A DNA stretch of 15,042 nt from an uncultured Prevotella sp. (GTDB taxonomy: Bacteria; Bacteroidota; Bacteroidia; Bacteroidales; Bacteroidaceae): NCBI GenBank assembly GCA_927910885.1, contig CAKMOD010000150.1, positions 1 through 15,042 of the forward strand. Direction: 5' to 3'. The notes under the pieces are model-generated. The model was not told the DNA's origin. It did not search any database and saw nothing but the letters and a program-made list of their open reading frames with translations. This document shows, piece by piece, positions 9,080-15,042 of the stretch (positions are counted from its first letter, which is position 1; every line of letters begins with the position of its first letter). The position numbers were made by a program, and so were the translations under genes.

Positions 9080-9122
9080 TGCTGCTACTACCCACGCACT
9101 AAGAGTAAATTTTTTTATTCAT
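9080..9122 (-). other. Frameshifted 5' end of GH85-A (A7 run after ATG)
   Basis: ATG at 9122-9120 is followed by AAT and seven A residues (9116-9110). It reads M-N-K-K-I-Y-S and stops at TAG 9101-9099. With six A residues it would read MNKKFTLSAWVVAAML and join the long frame as a normal signal peptide. In the long frame itself, a TGA at 9121-9119 blocks any upstream start. The shift may be a real mutation, a slippage switch or a sequence error. Confidence 0.75.
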
Positions 9123-9158
9123 ATAATTGTTTGTTTAGTAATGTTGTTAGGTATTTTA

Positions 9159-9199
9159 AATCCCAGCAGTAGAGTAACTGCTACCCCGCTGCTGGGATT
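9159..9199 (-). terminator. Hairpin between SusD-like gene and GH85-A
   Basis: A perfect 11-bp stem pairs 9159-9169 (aatcccagcag) with 9189-9199 (ctgctgggatt) around a 19-base loop. It begins 33 bases after the SusD stop and ends 37 bases before the GH85-A ATG at 9122. The downstream run (TTTAAAATACC) is not a strong U tract. It may attenuate or stabilise the susCD transcript relative to the enzyme genes rather than end transcription fully. Confidence 0.55.
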
Positions 9200-9231
9200 A
9201 AAGTATTTCGTTTTGAAAAAAACTAAGTCAA

Positions 9232-11064
9232 TTAGAAGTTAGATGTAGTCTTATCCCAGAAGAGACGAGTTGCCATCTTGTCAGGACCGCCCAACGCTGG
9301 GATACCAGTGTTGTCAACATCCTGCTTAGTAGCGATGTCCTGTGTGCCAGGGAATGGCAGACGGTGCATGATGTCACCAGGGAAGAGGCTACCATCAGCC
9401 TCATCGATGTTCAGAACATCCAACTTACGTGGATAGCCGGTACGACGGAGGTCGTTCCAAGCCTCGAAACCGTTAGGATAAATTGCAATATACTTCTGAG
9501 TGATAATCTTCTCAAGCTTTGTCTCCTGTGAATCGCTGTCGTTCCACTTCACACCGATGGTGATAGGAGAAGCAGCGTCAGGTGTGTCACCTGTTGGATC
9601 CTTGTAAACGTATGCTACAGGGTTCTCCTGTGCCATGTAAGTATCAACCCAAGCATCATACCAGTTTACACCAGAAGCACCTGTTGGGCTCTCACCGTCC
9701 ATAGACTTCATCTCAGGATCCTCGCAGTTAGCATTGCGAATACCGAGCTCATAGAAGTGCTGTGCTGAACCACCCATGTTCCAACCACGGAGTGCACCCT
9801 CTGCACGGAGGAAGCAAACCTCTGCATACTTCATAATCTGAAGTGGTGCATTGCTGAAATACTGTGCGCTCAACTTACTGAAAGCGATGTACTGGTTCTC
9901 ATCGTAACCCTGACCCTCACCTGGGTGTGTACCGGTACGAATACCGCAGATACGTGTGCCAGTGTTAGTAATCTCACCAGTCTTGTTGTTCTTAATCTGG
10001 TTAGAGTTCTTCTCAAAGAGGTACTTCAACCAAGGGTGATCGAAGGTCTTGAGAACAATCTCCATAGTTGCGCTCATACGAGCATCACCCCAATCCTCAA
10101 CACCACACAATGGGTTAGAGAAACCGAGTACGCCTGGACGTACAGAAACCTCCTGACTTACGCTTTCGATAACGCCATCAGCAACAGCCTCCTCAGCCAA
10201 CTTCTGTGCGCGAGTAGGGTCGCTCTTCACGAGGTGCATAGCAAGACGAAGCTTAAGAGAGTTTGCATAACGTGCCCAATTCTTCATTGTGCCGTCAGCA
10301 ACACCACCCTCATTCATCACGAGGAAACGTGTCTTGAACTCGTTAACGAGCTTCTGCTTGTAAGCAGCTGGCTTCTGATCGAAGTAGTGGAAACAAGCGA
10401 TTGCAGTATCAAGGTTAGCGAGAACATCGTTGTAAACATCCTCTACCTTGTTATATGTATAAGGACCTACCTGAAGGTTAGTCTTCAACTCGCGGTAAGG
10501 CATAGGACCATAAACGTCAGCTACCTCAACAGCCTGCTGATTGAAGAGTGTCAGGTAAGCTGCCTTCATCTCAGGGATAGCGTTTACCTTAGAATGGTTC
10601 AAGATTGGCACCATTGCAGTCTTCATCTCAGTGAATGAACCCCAAGCACCACCATAGCACTTCTGGTCGATTGCATAAGAAGATGCAAGACGAATCTTAG
10701 AGTACTGGAAGAAAGTGTGAGGAACAACTGTGTACTCTGCATAGTTATCAACACCGAGAGAATACTGGTACTGATAAGCATGTGCACCAGGGTGCTCACC
10801 TCTCTTACCACCACGCATAGAGAACTGACCACCAACACCAGCGTCAAGGAGGTCCTGCATAGCTGTCATAGCATCGCCAGCTGCAGCAGCATCAGTTGCT
10901 GTACGATAAGGAATGCTATCAACAGCACCACGAGCGGTCACCTTCTCAACATTCTTAGTTGTTGCGTTGAACTCATCACCTGGGTTGTCATAGTCGAGAC
11001 AGGACTGAAGTCCCAGTGCCGGCAATGCCATCGTCATGAGCACGATTATATGCTTACTTTTCAT
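9232..11064 (-). CDS. SusD/RagB-like outer-membrane glycan-binding lipoprotein
   Basis: A 610-residue surface lipoprotein that captures oligosaccharide and closes over its SusC partner like a lid. The signal peptide ends in a lipobox, GLQSC, with lipidated C22 followed by acidic residues (LDYDNPGDE), consistent with surface export in Bacteroidota. Family landmarks are DVYGPMPY (183-190), the helix KNWARYANSLKLRLAMHL (261-278), YAEVCFLRAEGA (413-424) and EKIITQKYIAIYPNGFEAW (518-536). They indicate the SusD/RagB superfamily of TPR-helix proteins. The length is within the usual range for the family. The start ATGAAAAGTAAG gives a basic n-region. It follows the SusC gene by 149 bases with a stem-loop between, the usual order for such pairs. 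N-glycan specificity is inferred only from the adjacent GH85 genes. Confidence 0.95.
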   Translation of the reverse strand: MKSKHIIVLMTMALPALGLQSCLDYDNPGDEFNATTKNVEKVTARGAVDSIPYRTATDAAAAGDAMTAMQDLLDAGVGGQFSMRGGKRGEHPGAHAYQYQYSLGVDNYAEYTVVPHTFFQYSKIRLASSYAIDQKCYGGAWGSFTEMKTAMVPILNHSKVNAIPEMKAAYLTLFNQQAVEVADVYGPMPYRELKTNLQVGPYTYNKVEDVYNDVLANLDTAIACFHYFDQKPAAYKQKLVNEFKTRFLVMNEGGVADGTMKNWARYANSLKLRLAMHLVKSDPTRAQKLAEEAVADGVIESVSQEVSVRPGVLGFSNPLCGVEDWGDARMSATMEIVLKTFDHPWLKYLFEKNSNQIKNNKTGEITNTGTRICGIRTGTHPGEGQGYDENQYIAFSKLSAQYFSNAPLQIMKYAEVCFLRAEGALRGWNMGGSAQHFYELGIRNANCEDPEMKSMDGESPTGASGVNWYDAWVDTYMAQENPVAYVYKDPTGDTPDAASPITIGVKWNDSDSQETKLEKIITQKYIAIYPNGFEAWNDLRRTGYPRKLDVLNIDEADGSLFPGDIMHRLPFPGTQDIATKQDVDNTGIPALGGPDKMATRLFWDKTTSNF

Positions 11065-11115
11065 TGTCTTATTTCTTTAGATTGTTAATTATTGAAGTTC
11101 TGATTATGTTGAAGG

Positions 11116-11176
11116 GGAAACTGAAAGACATTCGTTTTGTGGGTATTCCCATCAGGACCGCTGCCCTTCAGTTTCC
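11116..11176 (-). promoter_or_regulatory. Long stem-loop between SusC-like and SusD-like genes
   Basis: Within the 149-base spacer a perfect 10-bp stem pairs 11116-11125 (ggaaactgaa) with 11167-11176 (ttcagtttcc). A smaller TGGG/CCCA hairpin lies inside it around 11140-11151. No U run follows, so it is more likely a processing or stability element that sets the SusC:SusD ratio than a terminator. Confidence 0.45.
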
Positions 11177-11213
11177 TTCCTTTATTAATTTTCCTTCACT
11201 ATAGATATTTGGT

Positions 11214-14200
11214 TTAGAAGTTAGCCTTCAATGAGAAACCGAATGAACGTGAAGATGGCATATTGAAGCTCTCAAACGCTCCGAGACCATTCTGTGTAGA
11301 CAGAGATACGTCTGGGTCTGTTGGTGCATCCTTATAGATGAAGAACAGGTTACGAGCGATGAATGAGAGTGTCAAGTTACGGTTCTGACCGAAGAGATCA
11401 CGGAAGGTGTAACCCAATGAAAGCTCACGAAGACGGAAGTTAGTTCCGTTGTAGAGGTAAGATGATGGGTTGCTTGATGCACCAAGTGCCTGATAGTAAG
11501 TCTGAACAGGAACGATACGTCCGCTACCATCGTTGAGCTCCATACCAGGAACGTTACCATAGTTAGTAGCTACGATATTGTTCTTCTCTGCGTTCAAACG
11601 AGCATCAGCAGTACGCTCAGAAGCACCGATATAGTCAAGGTAAGCCTCTGTCAAAGAGAGTACCTTACCACCGATACGGCCATTGATGAGGAATGAAAGC
11701 TGGAACTCCTTATAGTTAAAGGTATTGGTCCAACCCATCTGCCACTTAGAGTTCATGTTACCGAGGAAACGGTCGTTAGAACCAGTCTTATCGAATGTAG
11801 GCTCACCCTTAGCAGTGAGAACGATATGACCATTAGCGTCGCGCAAGAAGTCGCCTGCATAGATGTCACCAATAGAACCACCCTTCTGGTAGATAACCTT
11901 AGCCTCACCTACAGTCTGCTGATACTTACGTGATGTACCATCCTTGTCATAACCAGTCTCAAGAATCTCGTTATCATTGAATGATACGTTGTAAGAAGTA
12001 CGCCAACGAAGCTTGTTAGCAAACTTGAAGTCGTAACCGATAGTTGTCTCGAAACCAGTGTTGCGAACCTTAGCAGAGTTCAACAACTCAGTGCTACCAC
12101 CGAGAGAACCCAACTCCATGTAGAGGTTCTTCACAATTGTATTATAGAATGTGAAGTCGAAGCTCAAACGGTTATTCAAGAACAATGACTCGATACCAGT
12201 CTCGAAAGAACCTGTCTCCTCAGGAACTGGAGAGAAGTCGAGGTACTTGTTACCAGAGAGCGCACCAGTCTGGAGGTTGCGGCTCATCGCACCGTATGCC
12301 TTGTTAGGAATAGAGTTACCTACAGAAGAGTAAGAAACACGATACTTCAAGAAGTTAAACCACTCTGGCAACTTAACCAACTGGCTAACGATAGCGTTGG
12401 CACCAACACCGAAGTAACCATAGTTATCAGTGTCAATCTTACCGAGCTGCTTGAAGTAACGGAATGGACGATACCAGTCACGACGATAAGAAGCATCGAG
12501 GTAAACTGTCTCCTTCCAACCTACCTGACCTGTGAAGAGGTAAGAGCGGTCCCAGTTAGAGCTCTTGTCAGTGTTTGTTACACCATAGCCACCTGCACTG
12601 GTATCGAAGTAGTTAACCATTGTTGGCAGCTTACGCATAAGACGATCGTAGAATGTAGCTACAGCGTCTGTACCCTTTGACTCACCCTTAACGGTGTGAC
12701 CAACGAAACCTGCTGTTGCAGATACAGAGTAGTCACCGAATGCCTTATTGTAAGACAAGAGGTAGTCAGTATAGAGTTCAGTTGTCTTCTCGTCAGAATC
12801 CCAGAAACGTCCGTAATCCTCCATAGAAGCAGGAAGGAAGGTAGTAGCGTAACGCAAAGAACGATTCTTGAAACGCAACTGGCTATAGTTAACACGTGCC
12901 TGGAAGGTCAAACCATCATAGATATCAATGTTTGCCTGCAAGGTACCGAAAAGACGGCTCTCCTTCTGCTGGCTGTTAGCCATATTCAACAACCAATATG
13001 GGTTGTTGTTTGGATGAGAGAGGAACGCCCACTCCTGCTGAGGACCAGTAAGAGTAGTACGAGCACCCTGTGTCCAAGCGAAGTTTGAACCATTCAACTT
13101 ATAGTAAGAACCTGGGTTAGAAAGCCACTGACCCTCTGAAATCATGTAATGATCACGGTAGTAATCCATGTTGACATTCTGAGGAGTGGTGTAGAGATGG
13201 TAAAGTGGGTTACCAACAGTACCACCACCAGGACGGTTCTTTGTCTTAGACTCAGTATAGTTCAGCGAAGCATCAATGTGAAGACGCTTGAAGAAGTTAT
13301 AAGTCTGACGGAAGCTGATAGAGTTACGGTTGTATGAATTGTTACGCATCATACCAGTAGCGTGGCTATTAGCCAACGAAACGTATGTACGTGCAATCTC
13401 AGTACCACCAGAAAGTGAGATAGAGTTATTGGTTGTCACACCAGTACGGAAGAAGTCAGCCACATCGTCACCTGCCGAATTACGGAGGTAAACGTTATGA
13501 CGACGTGCCATAATTGGGTTCTTCTGTGCGTCAACACCAATCTGCTCCTCTGCATAACCTACCCAACGCTCATCCAATGGTGAACGCAAGATGAGGTCGC
13601 TGCTTGAACGATCTGCAATCTTACCGCCCCAGTTGTTCAGTGACAACGCACCTGTTGTTGGGTCAACGGTAGAACCGTAAACCTTCTGAATCTTTGGAGT
13701 AAGCAATGGAGAGTCGAAAGTGATGTTTGAAGTAACGTTGATATCAACCTTACCCTCACGACCCTTCTTTGTTGTAATCATGATAACACCATTGGCAGCA
13801 CGTGAACCGTAAAGCGCAGCAGCGTTAGCACCCTTGAGGACGTTGATTGACTCGATATCGTCTGGGTTGATCAATGACAATGGGTCAGAGCCCTCAGATG
13901 TACCCGTTGAACCGAAGCCCGAAGCGTCCATACCCTGCTGACCACGAATACCATTACTCATTGGCACACCGTCAACAACGATCAGTGGAGAACTGTTACC
14001 GAGGATAGAGCGGTTACCACGAAGAACAATCTTTGAAGCACCACCAGCACCACCGGCACTTGGAGTAATTGTAATACCAGCTACCTTACCCTCGAGAGAG
14101 TTAGCAGCATTAGGATCCTGCACCTTCATGAGGTCCTCTGCCTTCACCTGCTGGGTAGCGTAGGTAAGAGACTTCTCCTTACGCATAATACCCATGGCGG

Positions 14201-14591
14201 TAACAACGACCTCATTCATGGTGTTAGCTTCCTCCTTCAATGTAACATTGATTGTGCCCTTACCACCAACAGGGATGGTCTGTGCAGAATAACCAATGTA
14301 AGAGAAGACAAGCTTCGCATTTGCGGTTGTATTGAGGGTGTAGTTACCATCAATATCCGTTACTGTGCCATTAGTGGTACCCTCAACGAGGACGGTAGCA
14401 CCAATAAGCGGTTCGCCGGCAGAGTCAACGACACGACCGGTCACTTTGTGATTACCATTCTGCTGTACAGACTGTACTGCAGTGCTGGTATTTGTACCTG
14501 CGTAGACACCTGTAGGTGCCAATGCCAATGATAGAGCAAAGGCAGCCGAGAAGTACAGATGCTTCTGCTTTGTTTCTTTAAAGATACTCAT
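11214..14591 (-). CDS. SusC/RagA-like TonB-dependent outer-membrane glycan transporter
   Basis: A 1125-residue outer-membrane channel that imports glycans using energy from TonB-ExbBD. The signal peptide (1-31) is cut near VYA-G. A carboxypeptidase-regulatory-like beta domain spans about 48-118 (VTGRVVDSAGEPLIGATV, DIDGNYTL, FSYIGYSAQTIPV). The SusC signature region, MNEVVVTAMG at 125-134, follows, then the plug at about 140-275 (SPLIVVDGVP at 201-210, INPDDIESINVLKGANAAAL at 241-260, YGSRAANGVIMITTKKG). The remainder is a 22-strand-type barrel ending in aromatic F1125, the usual outer-membrane insertion signal. There is no N-terminal secretin-like signalling extension, so direct control by an anti-sigma factor is not indicated. 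It is the first gene of the visible cluster. The start is supported by the leader; no Shine-Dalgarno site is evident, as is common in this phylum. Confidence 0.97.
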   Translation of the reverse strand: MSIFKETKQKHLYFSAAFALSLALAPTGVYAGTNTSTAVQSVQQNGNHKVTGRVVDSAGEPLIGATVLVEGTTNGTVTDIDGNYTLNTTANAKLVFSYIGYSAQTIPVGGKGTINVTLKEEANTMNEVVVTAMGIMRKEKSLTYATQQVKAEDLMKVQDPNAANSLEGKVAGITITPSAGGAGGASKIVLRGNRSILGNSSPLIVVDGVPMSNGIRGQQGMDASGFGSTGTSEGSDPLSLINPDDIESINVLKGANAAALYGSRAANGVIMITTKKGREGKVDINVTSNITFDSPLLTPKIQKVYGSTVDPTTGALSLNNWGGKIADRSSSDLILRSPLDERWVGYAEEQIGVDAQKNPIMARRHNVYLRNSAGDDVADFFRTGVTTNNSISLSGGTEIARTYVSLANSHATGMMRNNSYNRNSISFRQTYNFFKRLHIDASLNYTESKTKNRPGGGTVGNPLYHLYTTPQNVNMDYYRDHYMISEGQWLSNPGSYYKLNGSNFAWTQGARTTLTGPQQEWAFLSHPNNNPYWLLNMANSQQKESRLFGTLQANIDIYDGLTFQARVNYSQLRFKNRSLRYATTFLPASMEDYGRFWDSDEKTTELYTDYLLSYNKAFGDYSVSATAGFVGHTVKGESKGTDAVATFYDRLMRKLPTMVNYFDTSAGGYGVTNTDKSSNWDRSYLFTGQVGWKETVYLDASYRRDWYRPFRYFKQLGKIDTDNYGYFGVGANAIVSQLVKLPEWFNFLKYRVSYSSVGNSIPNKAYGAMSRNLQTGALSGNKYLDFSPVPEETGSFETGIESLFLNNRLSFDFTFYNTIVKNLYMELGSLGGSTELLNSAKVRNTGFETTIGYDFKFANKLRWRTSYNVSFNDNEILETGYDKDGTSRKYQQTVGEAKVIYQKGGSIGDIYAGDFLRDANGHIVLTAKGEPTFDKTGSNDRFLGNMNSKWQMGWTNTFNYKEFQLSFLINGRIGGKVLSLTEAYLDYIGASERTADARLNAEKNNIVATNYGNVPGMELNDGSGRIVPVQTYYQALGASSNPSSYLYNGTNFRLRELSLGYTFRDLFGQNRNLTLSFIARNLFFIYKDAPTDPDVSLSTQNGLGAFESFNMPSSRSFGFSLKANF

Positions 14592-14679
14592 CAGGTTAGG
14601 TTTTAAACTTTTATTTATTTATTTTCCTAATTTTGTTTCAATTGATATTGGGTAATGCCAAAAGTTCCATCTTGTTTTT

Positions 14680-14712
14680 TACACCTATATATATAATAAG
14701 GTGTAGTTTTTT
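14680..14712 (+). terminator. Inverted repeat with T6 on the plus strand
   Basis: TACACCT (14680-14686) and AGGTGTA (14699-14705) form a 7-bp stem around an AT loop. On the plus strand a T6 run (14707-14712) follows one base later, giving a weak intrinsic-terminator shape opposite to the genes. On the minus strand the same hairpin sits in the SusC leader and is followed by A residues, so there it could only be a leader structure or an operator. Confidence 0.3.
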
Positions 14713-14943
14713 GGGGTTTTCTTGTTCACATCTCTTTGTCTCCTTTCAAGCTCTAACTTACTTAGTCACAGGCGTTTATTAAGAAAAACTGCATCTTTCC
14801 TAAACTCCTGAACACCAGCTCATTATGCTCTATTCAGCTCACGGTAAATAAGATTGTGTCAAACGGCATCTACAATCCAAACAACTAAACTACTAATAAT
14901 ACTTACTTTAACATTGATATTTAACATTTATAAACATAAAGTG

Positions 14944-15012
14944 GACAAGTGAACGGGTTGACAAGTAGACAAGGGGCTTGGTAGAAAGATAAAGAATAGA
15001 CAAGGTAAGACA
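14944..15012. repeat. Degenerate 8-bp-period GACAAG repeat
   Basis: GACAAG occurs at 14944, 14960, 14968 and 14999, spaced 16, 8 and 31 bases apart, so nearly all on an 8-base period. A decayed copy, GACAGA, follows at 15009. The unit is best read as GACAAGTA. This is an eroded short tandem repeat in non-coding DNA; no function is evident. Confidence 0.55.
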
Positions 15013-15042
15013 GAGTAACATGGAAACAGGACAGAATAAAAG

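Larger units (their letters stand above)
14592..15042 (-). promoter_or_regulatory. Upstream region of the SusC-like gene
   Basis: There is no credible coding sequence in these 451 bases. They should contain the main promoter and 5' leader of the cluster. Visible elements are the inverted repeat at 14680-14705 and the 8-bp-period repeat at about 14944-15012. The closest -7-like match on the minus strand is AACTTTTG, about 70 bases before the ATG, but it lacks a matching -33 element. No promoter is called. Confidence 0.4.

Noticed and set aside
9925..10638. 237-codon open frame on the plus strand opposite the SusD-like gene
   Set aside because: The Leu/Ser/Thr-rich translation has no domain and mirrors the conserved SusD coding sequence, so it is an antisense shadow.
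14592..14900. Candidate Bacteroidota -7/-33 promoters (TAnnTTTG with upstream TTG) before the SusC-like gene
   Set aside because: Only one-mismatch -7 matches such as AACTTTTG and TATGTTTA were found, and none has a -33 element at the right distance.
14944..15012. Repeat array considered as a CRISPR
   Set aside because: The units are only 6-8 bases with no unique spacers of constant length and no cas genes nearby.

Overview
The window looks like part of a polysaccharide utilisation locus (PUL) from a member of the Bacteroidota, most likely a Prevotella-like organism. The reasons are a SusC/SusD outer-membrane glycan uptake pair, enzymes with type IX secretion C-terminal domains, A-rich leaders without clear Shine-Dalgarno sites, and moderate-GC genes separated by AT-rich spacers. 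The genus is an inference; no rRNA or other taxonomic marker is present. All five genes lie on the minus strand, so the locus reads from right to left.

Layout in order of transcription: a 451-base upstream region (14592-15042) with a degenerate 8-bp-period repeat and an inverted repeat; a SusC-like TonB-dependent transporter (14591-11214); a spacer with a long stem-loop; a SusD-like glycan-binding lipoprotein (11064-9232); a spacer with an 11-bp-stem hairpin; a GH85 endo-beta-N-acetylglucosaminidase here called GH85-A (about 9122-6083); a 395-base spacer with a terminator-like hairpin, two palindromic units and a possible structured leader; a second GH85 enzyme, GH85-B (5687-1953); a hairpin; and a third GH85 enzyme, GH85-C (1742 to beyond base 1, cut by the window edge).

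The three enzymes share the catalytic Asn-x-Glu signature of GH85. This family cleaves the chitobiose core of N-linked glycans (GlcNAc-beta-1,4-GlcNAc). The likely scheme is that the enzymes release N-glycans from glycoproteins at or outside the cell surface, SusD captures the freed oligosaccharide, and SusC imports it. GH85-A and GH85-B end in type IX sorting domains but carry different accessory modules: GEVED-like in A, LamG-like and PKD-like in B. This suggests different attachment or substrate presentation. No exoglycosidase, regulator or sugar kinase is visible, so the locus probably continues to the left.

The most notable irregularity is that two of the three GH85 genes (A and C) have their obvious ATG one base out of frame with the rest of the gene. 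The shift lies in the A-rich codons just after the start. Either these are sequence errors, or signal-peptide translation is switched by slippage or mutation at the start of these exported enzymes.
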